A DNA stretch of 64,000 nucleotides from Acidianus hospitalis (lineage in GTDB: Archaea; Thermoproteota; Thermoprotei_A; Sulfolobales; Sulfolobaceae). The DNA is taken from NCBI GenBank assembly GCA_046533895.1, contig JAWDOK010000005.1, positions 1 to 64,000 of the forward strand, read 5' to 3'. Each line of letters begins with the position of its first letter. Position 1 is the first letter of the stretch. This document shows, one piece after another, positions 18,219-29,403 of the stretch. Made by a program: the position numbers and the translations under genes. Below the pieces are notes generated by a model. It saw only the letters and a list, made by a program, of their open reading frames with translations. It made no database searches and was not told the origin of the DNA.

Positions 18219-19760
18219 GTGGGGAACATAGTATTGAGTGAATTATTAGTCGACAAGTCTGCCTTATTGTTGGGACTTTCTAAATATATTGAGAAGGGTC
18301 TAATTAATGGTAATATCCTTATTCATAGAGCGTTGTTATCTGAGTTGGAAAAAGAGACTAGAGATGGGTTAATTTCTGGAGAAATAGCATTAGATGAAAT
18401 AGAAAAAGTTAGAAAATTATCAGAGAGATACCTCTTCTCGGTAGAAATAGTTGGAGAGCCGAGTTCAAATGTAGATAATGCACTAAGAGAATACTGCTCA
18501 CAAAGAGATTGTAGCATAGTTACTGCGGATGAAATTCAAAAGCAAATATGCTCATATTTAGGCATCAAAGTAGTTTATCTACAACCTTTTGAAGGATCTT
18601 TAAGCATAGAAAAATTCTTCGATGAAAATACTATGAGCGTACACTTGAAAGAAGATACTATACCTAAGGCTAAAAAAGGTAAGCCAGGAAATTGGCAATT
18701 TGTAAACTTATCTAACATTCCTATGTCTGCAGACGAAATTAAAAGTTTAGTTGGTGAGCTTATTAATGAAATAAAGTATGTTAAAAACTCTTTTATAGAA
18801 ATAGAAAGAAAAGGTTCAACCATTGTCCAGCTCGGCAATTATAGGGTAGTAATAACTAGACCTCCGTTAAGTGATGGTTGGGAAGTTACTATTACTAGGC
18901 CAGTTACTAAAAAGAGCCTTGAAGACTACAATTTACCAGAAAAGCTAATTGAAAGATTAAAGGAGAGAGCAGAAGGAATCCTTATAGCAGGTTCTCCAGG
19001 AATGGGTAAAACAACTTTTGCACAAGCGCTTGCAGAATATTACATGAAACTAGGTAAAGTAGTTAAAACTATAGAGTCGCCAAGGGATATGCATTTGCCT
19101 CCAGATATAACACAGTACTCAAAGAACTATGCTGAAATAGGAGAACTTCACGATATTCTATTATTAAGCAGGCCAGATTATACCGTTTATGATGAAATGA
19201 GGAATGACGACGATTTTAGACTTTACATTGATTTAAGATTAGCAGGAATAGGAATGATAGGCGTAGTTCACGCTACCACTCCCATAGATGCAATACATAG
19301 GTTCCTTAATAGAGTTGATTTGGGAACTATTCCAGGGATTTTAGATACTGTAATTTTCATAAGTGAAGGAACAGTAAAGAAAGTTTATAGTTTGGACATG
19401 ACAGTTAAAGTTCCACTAGGATTAAGAGAAGCAGATTTAGCTAGACCGGTAGTTGAAATTAAGGACTTCTTAACAGATCAAGTGGAGTACGAAATTTACG
19501 TATTTGGAGAGCAAACAATGATTGTTCCTGTCTCAAAGACTAAGGGAGGTAATAGTGTTGAAAATAAGATTGCTAAGACTGTAATGGACAGTATACCAGG
19601 AGCTGAGGTAAAGTACGAAAATGGAGAATATGTGATAACAATTCCTAAAACAGAAATTGGTAAATTTAATAGAAGGCTTAACTCTAAGCTAAGGAAATTG
19701 GAAAAGAAACATGGAGTAAGGATAAGGATAAGATTAGGAGATTCAGATGAAGAAGTCTAA
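18219..19760 (+). CDS. PINA-like PIN domain/ATPase/KH protein
   Basis: Three-domain protein resembling Sulfolobus PINA, a hexameric ATPase that binds and migrates Holliday junctions and works with Hjc. The N-terminal PIN domain (about 1-110) starts near ELLVDKSALL, with later acidic residues in SIVTADE. The P-loop ATPase has Walker A AGSPGMGKTTF near residue 257 and Walker B-like DYTVYDEM. A KH-like C-terminal domain follows (about 430-513, VKYENGEYVITIPK). GTG 18219 (513 aa) is chosen because an AT box lies about 28 bases upstream; TTG 18201 and TTG 18234 are alternatives. It overlaps convergent hjc by 18 bases. Confidence 0.85.
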   Translation: MGNIVLSELLVDKSALLLGLSKYIEKGLINGNILIHRALLSELEKETRDGLISGEIALDEIEKVRKLSERYLFSVEIVGEPSSNVDNALREYCSQRDCSIVTADEIQKQICSYLGIKVVYLQPFEGSLSIEKFFDENTMSVHLKEDTIPKAKKGKPGNWQFVNLSNIPMSADEIKSLVGELINEIKYVKNSFIEIERKGSTIVQLGNYRVVITRPPLSDGWEVTITRPVTKKSLEDYNLPEKLIERLKERAEGILIAGSPGMGKTTFAQALAEYYMKLGKVVKTIESPRDMHLPPDITQYSKNYAEIGELHDILLLSRPDYTVYDEMRNDDDFRLYIDLRLAGIGMIGVVHATTPIDAIHRFLNRVDLGTIPGILDTVIFISEGTVKKVYSLDMTVKVPLGLREADLARPVVEIKDFLTDQVEYEIYVFGEQTMIVPVSKTKGGNSVENKIAKTVMDSIPGAEVKYENGEYVITIPKTEIGKFNRRLNSKLRKLEKKHGVRIRIRLGDSDEEV

Positions 19761-20177
19761 AGTTTTACTAAACTTAGCTTCAACTGCTCTTACTAAATCT
19801 TCAAGACTAAGTCCTTCTTCAATTACTTCTTCATCAGCTACATAATTTCCGCTTTCTGTTATTCTAAGTTTACTAAACGGTATAAATTTGAGGAATTTGG
19901 GAAACTTTACTGCTAATAGAAGTTCTCCTCCACTCTTTTTCGCAAAATTAATTATTCCTTCTGCCTGGCTTCTCGGAACGTAAACCTTATTCTTTTCTTT
20001 TCTACTCTTAACTTCGATTAATAGAATTACGCCATTCTTCATTGCTATAATATCCGGTATTGGATCTTTTCTTTTACTTCCACTCGCTGGTGCTCTAACT
20101 ACTGCAAATCCTTTATCTCTGAGAGAAGAAAGTATATAGTGCTCTACACTAGTTCCTTTCCTTTTCCTTTCGTTCAC
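19743..20177 (-). CDS. hjc: Holliday junction resolvase Hjc
   Basis: Archaeal four-way junction endonuclease, 144 aa. The nuclease residues are all in place: E12, D42 (DPIPDIIA), E55 and K57 (LIEVKSRK), with the conserved basic start RKRKGTSVE and the loop APASGSKRKDPIPD. GTG 20177 is the start. It follows ilvC on the same strand by 18 bases and converges on the PINA gene with an 18-base 3' overlap. The two products are known partners in Sulfolobus. Confidence 0.95.
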   Translation of the reverse strand: MNERKRKGTSVEHYILSSLRDKGFAVVRAPASGSKRKDPIPDIIAMKNGVILLIEVKSRKEKNKVYVPRSQAEGIINFAKKSGGELLLAVKFPKFLKFIPFSKLRITESGNYVADEEVIEEGLSLEDLVRAVEAKFSKTLDFFI

Positions 20178-20195
20178 AAGAATAATTAAAAAAAT

Positions 20196-21203
20196 CTAAG
20201 ATTTAGGCTTTCCTCTCTCAATAATTTCCTTTAATCTTCTTCTAGTTTGCTCCTCTAAGCTATTCTCTATTTCTTCCAAGCCTTCCTTTATTGTAGGACT
20301 TCCTCTGTTATATTCCTCTATCCATTCCTCAGCAAATTTACCAGATCTTATTTTTTCTGCAGCTTCTAGCATTCTTTTTCTAACTTCCTCATTTATTACA
20401 AACTTTCCGACAGTTAATCCTCCGTATTTTGCTGTGTCAGAAACTGCCTTAAGCATGCCAGTGAAGCCTTTTTCATAAATTATATCTACTATCATCTTCA
20501 TCTCATTGATTGTCTCAAAGTAAGCTACTTCTGGTTGATAACCTAATTCAACTAACGTCCTGAAAGCTGACCTCATTAATTCCATTACTCCGCCTACTAA
20601 TGTAGTTTGTTCTCCGAATAAATCAGTTTCAGTTTCTTCCTTAAATGTGGTCTCTATTACTCCAGCTCTTGTAGCACCTATACCTTTTGCAATTGCTAAA
20701 GCCTTTTCCAATGCCTTTCCAGATGGGTTTTGCTGAACTGCTACTAATGCTGGAACTCCTCCTCCTTTAGTGTAAAAGTCTCTTACTGTTGCTCCTGGCC
20801 CTTTAGGTGCTACCATATAAACGTCGCTGGTACTAGGAGGATCAATTAGCTTATAATGTATATTAAAACCGTGGGCAAACACTAAATCTGCTCCTTCCTT
20901 CATATTTGGTTGTACTTTTTCTCTATATACGTACCTCTGAACCATATCAGGAATTAGAAATATTATAATATCAGCCTGCTTTACTGCATCTTCTGTATGT
21001 ACTGGCTGAAAACCGTCTTGGACTGCTTGTTTCCACGAATTACCTTCTCTTTCTAAGCCTACTATAACGTTTAACCCTGAATCCCTTAAGTTTAACGCCC
21101 ACGCTCTCCCTTGATTACCATAACCTAATACTGCTATTTTTTTATCTTTTATAGGATCTAAACTTGCATCTTGGTCTGTATATATTTTAGCCAACTTTTT
21201 CAC
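20196..21203 (-). CDS. ilvC: Ketol-acid reductoisomerase
   Basis: Second step of branched-chain amino acid synthesis: NAD(P)H-dependent isomeroreduction of acetolactate or acetohydroxybutyrate. 335 aa, short class I form. The nucleotide loop is VLGYGNQGRAWALNLRDSG near residues 24-42. The Mg-binding acidic cluster lies in EETETDLFGEQTTLVGG. Third gene of ilvB-ilvH-ilvC, overlapping ilvH by 17 bases. Confidence 0.96.
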   Translation of the reverse strand: MKKLAKIYTDQDASLDPIKDKKIAVLGYGNQGRAWALNLRDSGLNVIVGLEREGNSWKQAVQDGFQPVHTEDAVKQADIIIFLIPDMVQRYVYREKVQPNMKEGADLVFAHGFNIHYKLIDPPSTSDVYMVAPKGPGATVRDFYTKGGGVPALVAVQQNPSGKALEKALAIAKGIGATRAGVIETTFKEETETDLFGEQTTLVGGVMELMRSAFRTLVELGYQPEVAYFETINEMKMIVDIIYEKGFTGMLKAVSDTAKYGGLTVGKFVINEEVRKRMLEAAEKIRSGKFAEEWIEEYNRGSPTIKEGLEEIENSLEEQTRRRLKEIIERGKPKS

Positions 21204-21493
21204 CCCAACTATAGGTTGTTACTTTTGTATATGACGGAATAAAAAACGAATCGTTTTGGCAAGGAATCAATTTACCGTCTTCTAGAACCTCAACTTTTTC
21301 TACGTCTACAGTTTTACTTAAGTTAAGTATTGCCAAGTGGGTATTCTTAGTTTCTCTAACTAGTAGATAAACCTCATATAAGCCGTCATCACTTATTCTC
21401 CTTGCTGTGACCCAATCTATGTCTACCCATAGTTTTCTAAATGTACTGATTACTCTCTCTAGGAAGCCTGGATCTCTATAATACCCGGTTACT

Positions 21494-21516
<23 letters not shown>
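21187..21516 (-). CDS. ilvH: Short ACT-domain acetolactate synthase small subunit
   Basis: Regulatory subunit candidate for IlvB, only 109 aa against about 160 in bacteria. It contains a single ACT-type fold (GRIVKVTGYYRDPGFLERVI, then YEVYLLVRETKNTHLAILNL) and lacks the second domain of long IlvH. The glycine-rich valine-binding loop of classical IlvH is not obvious, so feedback control may differ. It overlaps both ilvB (23 bases) and ilvC (17 bases), which makes the operon assignment strong. Confidence 0.8.
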
Positions 21517-23212
<1,696 letters not shown>

Positions 23213-23390
23213 TGATCTTCACCTCTGCTATTATTTTTAGAAGAAGCAATTGGTTGACTTGAAAACATTTTAGAGAACTTATTCGATTTGGAGGGTATGA
23301 TCACCTATCATCTTTTCCACGGCTTAGCAAATATACCGTTAAATTTTTAAGCTTTATCTTTTCTCTTTAAAGACTCTTATGATAATTTTT

Positions 23391-23408
23391 TAACTTTTTA
23401 AAAAGTTA
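23391..23408. promoter_or_regulatory. 18-base perfect palindrome upstream of ilvB
   Basis: TAACTTTTTAAAAAGTTA is a perfect palindrome about 180 bases before ilvB and 25 bases after the stop of the HAD gene, on the same strand. It could be an operator for the ilv operon, a TATA-containing promoter element, or part of the terminator of the HAD gene. The sequence alone does not decide. Confidence 0.4.
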
Positions 23409-23432
23409 TGGATCCATAGCTTTAAAAATAGT

Positions 23433-23921
23433 TTAATCTAACATGTGAAGAATTTCACTATGACATTTTATATCTTTCCACATTTCAACACATTTAATAT
23501 TTCCTAAATACAACCATACATTTCCAAAGTGAGATCTTCTATCGTCAACAAACATTGTCTCCTCTGGTTTTATTTTAATCCCTTTATTTCTCAGCTCATT
23601 AAAAATCTCATTTATCATGATAAACTTGTAAGGAAAGTCTCTGGAAACAATAACGTCAAAATATTTATATAAATCTAGAATTTGTAAAATTTTTTGTGTT
23701 TTATCCGGATAATTCCATGTCGCTAAACCCAGTATTATTCCTTTCTTCTTCAGTTCTTCTAAGGTGTCTCTAACATCTGGAAAAACTTTTAGCTTTCTGC
23801 CTTTAGCGTCTTCAATTTCGTTTTTATTAATAACTTTTATCGGATCCTCAAATTCTGAAATATTATAGTGATCCCAAAGAGTTTTGTCTGCATCGAATAT
23901 TACTACTTTTATTTTCATCAT
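23433..23921 (-). CDS. HAD-superfamily phosphatase (MDP-1 like)
   Basis: 162 aa phosphatase of the magnesium-dependent phosphatase-1 group of the HAD superfamily. The nucleophile motif is VVIFDADKTLWD (D10 and D12). Motif II lies in LGLATWN and the acidic motif IV in MFVDDRRSHFGN. The physiological substrate is unknown. The start ATG 23921 (or ATG 23918) lies inside the end of the upstream GTPase gene, a same-strand overlap of 56-59 bases; the motif I position leaves no room for a later start. Confidence 0.82.
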   Translation of the reverse strand: MMKIKVVIFDADKTLWDHYNISEFEDPIKVINKNEIEDAKGRKLKVFPDVRDTLEELKKKGIILGLATWNYPDKTQKILQILDLYKYFDVIVSRDFPYKFIMINEIFNELRNKGIKIKPEETMFVDDRRSHFGNVWLYLGNIKCVEMWKDIKCHSEILHMLD

Positions 23922-24699
23922 TAGACTCTGATGGTGGGAGGGTAAAATAAATTATCTTTCCTTCGTGGTAATCTCTAATTAATTGCCTTGCGGCTTCTTC
24001 AATAAGGGGTTCTTTATCTTTTTTATAAAACCAGCCTCTCTTAATTGCAATCTTCTGGAGCAAATCCAATCCATCTGAATAATCAAGTTTATAAGCAGAC
24101 TTCAACGCGTTTTTATCAAACTTTTCAATTCTATCTATAAGTAATAATGCTACGTTTACTGGATCCTCTATTTTCTCAACAGCTTGGCCCCTAATTGCTC
24201 TTTCCAGTGGGCTTCCATCTGGAGGTATAATTCCAGGTGTATCCCAAGCATAAATTTTTGAATCTACCTTGAACTTTTGTATAGTTTTTGTGTAACCATA
24301 AGCCATTGGGTGAGCAGAAGTAGAAGCGGAATGCCTTCCTTTTAGTGCATTTATTATAGAAGATTTCCCGGTCTTTGGGTAACCTACTAAGCAAATTGTT
24401 CCTTCGTTTCCTTTTAATACTTCCTTTATCGCATTACGTAAAATTTTAGTCCCTAAATGAGAAGTTGCGGAAATGTAAACAGTTTTTATTTTATCTTCCT
24501 TTTCTATATATCTCTTCCATTTTTCAAGGACTTCTCTTGGCACTAGGTCTCCTTTGTTAATAACTATTAAAAGTCCTTTACCTTCTTTTTTTACTATGTT
24601 CTCTATCTTTTTGGATCTAGTAAGGTCAGGTTCCCTAGAGTCCACTATCTCTAGTACAGCATCTGATTTCTTTATAACCTTTAACACATCTCCTAGCAT
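23863..24699 (-). CDS. Circularly permuted GTPase (YlqF/MTG1-like)
   Basis: 278 aa GTPase with motifs in permuted order: G4 NKGD near residue 49, G5-like SATS near 78, then G1 GYPKTGKSS near 106 and G3 DTPG near 153. This order marks the YlqF/YawG group, which acts in ribosome assembly. The C-terminal tail (ESNDENKSSNIRCRQNSLGSL) runs across the start of the HAD gene and may be dispensable. ATG 24699 has a TATA-like box (24722-24731) about 28 bases upstream. Its exact ribosomal role is inferred from family membership. Confidence 0.85.
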   Translation of the reverse strand: MLGDVLKVIKKSDAVLEIVDSREPDLTRSKKIENIVKKEGKGLLIVINKGDLVPREVLEKWKRYIEKEDKIKTVYISATSHLGTKILRNAIKEVLKGNEGTICLVGYPKTGKSSIINALKGRHSASTSAHPMAYGYTKTIQKFKVDSKIYAWDTPGIIPPDGSPLERAIRGQAVEKIEDPVNVALLLIDRIEKFDKNALKSAYKLDYSDGLDLLQKIAIKRGWFYKKDKEPLIEEAARQLIRDYHEGKIIYFTLPPSESNDENKSSNIRCRQNSLGSL

Positions 24700-24733
24700 T
24701 CATTTTATTTTCTTTTTTCCTCATTATATATTC

Positions 24734-25687
24734 ATGCCAATTGGTAAGATTGCAACATTTGACGAAGGAAGCATAAACGGTAGTATTGAATATTCAACTT
24801 TGCTGAAATCAACAAAAGTTAGCTCTGAAAATAGGGAACTACTTTATACATTTTATGCGGAGAAAAAACCCGTAAAGGCATATATTGTTATAATAACGGA
24901 GACAAGAGATTTAACAACTAAGTGGAGACTTTGGTTAAACAATTTTTCATTAACTAAGGAATTCAAGCCTATAGATACCGTGAGAGTTGGTGGATCTTAT
25001 TATAATCTAAATATCTATGACGTTACTCATTTTACGCGAGAGGGCAAAAACGAGTTCGTTGTATCTCATTCTTCAATTGAAGGGATTTGGATTCATATCA
25101 TAAATTCAGTTCTATTTTATGAAGTTCCAGAGTTTAAAACAAATTATAAACTTAGAGCAGGAATATATTTAATACAACCTTCGGAAGAAATAGAATTAGA
25201 TGGAGAAGGCAAAAATTACGTTGTAGTCAGGAACCCTAATAAGTCAATATTAAGAGTTGTTAATAGTACAGGAACTGTTACAACTATTGGAGGGAGTTTA
25301 GATAGTGATGAAATTGAGGTAAAAGGTCACTTGAGCATAATTCATGAATCGTCGCAAAGGAGTCCTGCTTTCCTATTTTTACATTATTCAGAAAATTCTA
25401 TAACTCCAAGTATTTCTATTAACGTAAATGGTAAAATAGGAAAAGATAATAAGGCCGTTATAACTCTTTATAACGACGGTGAAGTTGATTTAGATAGAGT
25501 TTTACTTAATGTAATGTTGAACGGAATTACTATACATTTTAAATCTTTTGATAGTATGAAAATAGGACAAAAGATTAATTATGAGTTCTTTGTACCAAAA
25601 AAGGGTAACGTGCATCTAAGAATCGTAGGCGTGAAATCTGGTTTTAGGAAAATTTTAGATAAAGATCTTGAATGGGAGACTGCCTAG
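24734..25687 (+). CDS. Conserved protein of unknown function, beta-rich
   Basis: 317 aa from ATG 24734. The frame is open a further 60 codons upstream, but that part is antisense to the GTPase gene and low in plausibility. I do not recognise the family. The body looks beta-sandwich-like, with alternating strands (VKAYIVIITETRDL, NEFVVSHSSIEGIWIHII). The last ~90 residues resemble a CARDB/Ig-like repeat (NKAVITLYNDGEVDLDRVLLNVMLNG). No signal peptide or membrane anchor is visible, so it is probably cytosolic. The 3' end overlaps ubiA by 33 bases. Confidence 0.7.
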   Translation: MPIGKIATFDEGSINGSIEYSTLLKSTKVSSENRELLYTFYAEKKPVKAYIVIITETRDLTTKWRLWLNNFSLTKEFKPIDTVRVGGSYYNLNIYDVTHFTREGKNEFVVSHSSIEGIWIHIINSVLFYEVPEFKTNYKLRAGIYLIQPSEEIELDGEGKNYVVVRNPNKSILRVVNSTGTVTTIGGSLDSDEIEVKGHLSIIHESSQRSPAFLFLHYSENSITPSISINVNGKIGKDNKAVITLYNDGEVDLDRVLLNVMLNGITIHFKSFDSMKIGQKINYEFFVPKKGNVHLRIVGVKSGFRKILDKDLEWETA

Positions 25688-26497
25688 GATAAAAGCTATC
25701 ATACCTATGAAAGCTGAACCCTTTAATAAACCTCTAGCTTCTCCTCCTCCTCTCGGTGAAGTTTCTGCAAATATTGCTTTTAAAGTGAAGAAAGTAAACG
25801 GAATTAAAAGTATTCCATAAATAATGTTAAATCCAAGTAGAATTGGCAATGGAGAGATTGCTAACATTAAAAGTAATATCACTCTTGCAGTATTCCAAGC
25901 GAATCTAATTCCCTTGGTAGTAGCTAATGTTCTCACGCCGTATTTCTTGTCTCCTTCATAGTCTTCTATACCTTTAACTAATTCTCTTCCTAATGTGAGA
26001 AGAAAAGAGTATGCCGTGGGTATTATTACTCTCTCAAACCAATTTCCTTCAAAATATGCTATACCACCATAGAATATTGATAAAGCAGTAGTAGTTGCTA
26101 CGATAATATTACCAGGCAAGCCCTGCCTTTTAAGCGTTTTAGCATAGTAAATTAAAGCTATTGAAGTCAGTATTGCCAATAATCCTTGTAAAATTCCAAG
26201 GATAAAAGCTAACCCACTGCCTATTATCATTGTTGAGTACGATAAAGTAATTGCGTTCTTTATGCTTATTCGTCCAGATGGTAGTGGTCTATCTGGTTTA
26301 TTTATCTTATCTATTTCAACGTCGTATACGTCATTTATAGCATAACCGCCTGCTGCAACTAAAGACACTACAATCAGGGAGATTATTAGCTTCTCTAGAT
26401 TAAAATTCCAAGCAGATGATACGACATATCCTGTAAAATCTCCTATTGCAGCGCCTATAACGTTATGTATCCTTACAAGTTTTAGATAAGGATTCAC
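25655..26497 (-). CDS. UbiA-family prenyltransferase, probable digeranylgeranylglyceryl phosphate synthase
   Basis: Membrane prenyltransferase, 280 aa, about eight transmembrane helices. The first aspartate motif is NDVYDVEIDKINKPDRP near residue 56 and the second is DYEGDKKYGVRTLA near 180. In Sulfolobus a close UbiA homologue attaches the second geranylgeranyl chain to GGGP in archaeal lipid synthesis. The nearby geranylgeranyl-reductase-like gene supports that role here. GTG 26497 is the start; an AT box at 26519-26529 lies 27 bases upstream. Confidence 0.86.
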   Translation of the reverse strand: MNPYLKLVRIHNVIGAAIGDFTGYVVSSAWNFNLEKLIISLIVVSLVAAGGYAINDVYDVEIDKINKPDRPLPSGRISIKNAITLSYSTMIIGSGLAFILGILQGLLAILTSIALIYYAKTLKRQGLPGNIIVATTTALSIFYGGIAYFEGNWFERVIIPTAYSFLLTLGRELVKGIEDYEGDKKYGVRTLATTKGIRFAWNTARVILLLMLAISPLPILLGFNIIYGILLIPFTFFTLKAIFAETSPRGGGEARGLLKGSAFIGMIAFILGSLPFKIFI

Positions 26498-26535
26498 GAT
26501 AACGTTAAATGAGTGTAAGAAAATAAAATTAGAGT

Positions 26536-26703
26536 ATGGAAAAGGACATAGAAATTGCTGAGAAATATTTTAGAAAATATATTTCTGTTGGAGAAATTAT
26601 TGCTGTCAGGGATTTAAAAGCACTAGGAGTTAAAGAGCCAGAAAAGGTTATAGTTGAATTAATGAACAAGGGAATTATAGAAAAGGGCGAGGGATGTTTC
26701 AAT

Positions 26704-26727
<24 letters not shown>
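26536..26727 (+). CDS. Small winged-helix-like protein
   Basis: 63 aa protein of unknown function. The pattern [42 protein letters not shown] reads like a helix-turn-helix followed by a small wing, so DNA or RNA binding is possible. ATG 26536 has AT-rich GTTAAATG centred about 28 bases upstream. It is divergent from ubiA, and its 3' end overlaps the reductase-like gene by 24 bases. The family is not recognised. Confidence 0.65.
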
Positions 26728-27971
<1,244 letters not shown>

Positions 27972-27978
27972 TTTTAAA

Positions 27979-28016
27979 CCCCCCTTTATATACCCCCGAA
28001 CACTATTTATTTAAAA
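27979..28016 (-). promoter_or_regulatory. speD upstream region with G-tracts around an AT box
   Basis: On the minus strand the sequence is a run of five G, then TATATAAA, then six G, directly before the speD start. A second AT box (TTTAAATAAAT, about 28005-28015) lies further up. The TATATAAA box is only about 18 bases from the ATG, too close for a leaderless start, so the upper box is the likelier promoter and the G-rich part would then be leader. Such G-runs are rare in this AT-rich window. Confidence 0.4.
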
Positions 28017-28165
28017 TTAACCTAAACATGTTACAAGGTTTTTAAGACTTAAACTATAGACAGCTTTAATATTTTTAATACTTAAAATCCCAGATAATTG
28101 AGATATATTCAAGGTAAAAATTAGATTTTTAACGCTAAAGTCCTTATTTAACACATTGATGAAGA

Positions 28166-28447
28166 GTGAGTATAAGAAGGATTGTTCTTGACGTTTTAAA
28201 ACCAATTAAGGGTACAACAATAATAGATTTAGCCGGTAAACTAACTGAACTAGAAGGAATAGATGGAGTTAATATTAGCGTAACAGACATGGACGTAGAA
28301 ACTATGGGTTTAATGGTGGTTATAGAAGGGCCTAACATAAATTTTGAGGAAGTAAAAAAGGTCTTAGAAGAAGACGGTTGTGCAATACATAGCATAGATG
28401 AAGTTGCTGCAGGAAATAGATTAGTTGAAGGAAGGAAAGGAAAATGA
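28166..28447 (+). CDS. DUF211 family protein
   Basis: 93 aa archaeal protein of the DUF211 family with a ferredoxin-like alpha/beta fold. It begins SIRRIVLDVLKPIKGTTIIDLAGKL and contains GVNISVTDMDVETMGLMVVIEG. Function is unknown; the fold suggests an oligomeric ligand-binding or regulatory protein. GTG 28166 is the start. It overlaps the tRNA thiolation gene by 4 bases, so they are likely co-translated. The 194 bases before it hold only AT-rich sequence and the speD promoter. Confidence 0.85.
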   Translation: MSIRRIVLDVLKPIKGTTIIDLAGKLTELEGIDGVNISVTDMDVETMGLMVVIEGPNINFEEVKKVLEEDGCAIHSIDEVAAGNRLVEGRKGK

Positions 28448-29403
28448 TTTGTGACGTTTGTAAATCTAGAGAGGCTGTAGTTTATCAGCCCCATACTGGG
28501 AGAAGATTATGTAAAGAATGTTTTATAGATGATATAAGACAGAGAGTTAAGAAAGAAGCTGAGAAACAAGGCCTTCTAAAGGCTAACAAGATTCTTTTAG
28601 CAGTTTCTGGTGGAAAAGATAGTCTGACTTTAGCAGACACATTAGCTAGTTTCATTGATCCTAAGAGGTTAGTAGCATTTAACATTGTGGAAGGGATTTC
28701 TGGATATAATAGGAAGGAACAGGCGGAGAAATTAAGAAAATACCTTGACGATCTTGGTATAGAATTAATATCAACCTCATTTAAGGATTCTGTAGGTTAC
28801 ACATTAGACGAGATGGTGTCCTCGGCTAGAGCTAAAGGGCTAAATATATCAGCTTGCACTTTTTGTGGAGGATTTAGAAGAAAATTAATTAACGATGCAG
28901 GAAGACAAGTTAAGGCAGATTTAGTAGCAACCGGACATAATTTAGATGACGAGGCACAAACTGTTATAGTAAATATACTTAGAGGTGACGTTAAGAGATT
29001 AGTAAGATTAGGGGATGTACCTCTAAAGTTAAGCGACAAATTCGTGTTAAGAGTCAAACCTCTAAGGAAGATTTATGAGTGGGAAACAACAATGTATGCT
29101 TTTCTAAAAGGATTTGAATTTCAAGAAGTCGAATGTCCTTACATTTCAGCTAGACCTACATTGAGAGCTAAGGTTAGAGAGTTACTTTATTTAATAGAAC
29201 AGCAAAAACCTGGTAGTCTACTTAGGATTGTTGAAGAATTCGATAAAATATCAGAATTAGTAAGACAACATTCTCCCAAAGAAGAATTACCTACTTGTAA
29301 GATTTGTGGAGAACCTACAAGTTATGGGAGAGAAATATGTAAAAATTGTGAATTAATGATACAATCTGGGCTTTTACCTCAGAAGTATTTGCGTATATCA
29401 TAA
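28444..29403 (+). CDS. ncsA: tRNA 2-thiolation protein of the NcsA/TtuA/CTU1 family
   Basis: PP-loop ATPase that activates tRNA uridine for sulfur insertion, 319 aa. An N-terminal zinc finger (C3, C6, C23, C26) is followed by the PP-loop AVSGGKDSLT near residue 56. A CTFCGG motif lies near 139, and a second zinc finger (CKICGEP, CKNCEL) at the C-terminus. The family thiolates U34 (CTU1) or U54 (TtuA); the sequence alone does not tell me which. It is coupled to the DUF211 gene, and its 3' end overlaps the cobalamin adenosyltransferase by 25 bases. Confidence 0.88.
   Translation: MICDVCKSREAVVYQPHTGRRLCKECFIDDIRQRVKKEAEKQGLLKANKILLAVSGGKDSLTLADTLASFIDPKRLVAFNIVEGISGYNRKEQAEKLRKYLDDLGIELISTSFKDSVGYTLDEMVSSARAKGLNISACTFCGGFRRKLINDAGRQVKADLVATGHNLDDEAQTVIVNILRGDVKRLVRLGDVPLKLSDKFVLRVKPLRKIYEWETTMYAFLKGFEFQEVECPYISARPTLRAKVRELLYLIEQQKPGSLLRIVEEFDKISELVRQHSPKEELPTCKICGEPTSYGREICKNCELMIQSGLLPQKYLRIS

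Noticed and set aside
24554..24733. 60-codon N-terminal extension of the 317 aa gene
   Set aside because: It is antisense to the permuted GTPase gene, crosses its start and promoter, and reads as low-complexity sequence. ATG 24734 is a better start.
27972..28165. Additional small gene or C/D box RNA between speD and DUF211
   Set aside because: No frame with a ribosome site and no paired C box (RUGAUGA) and D box (CUGA) at suitable spacing was seen; only AT-rich promoter-like sequence.
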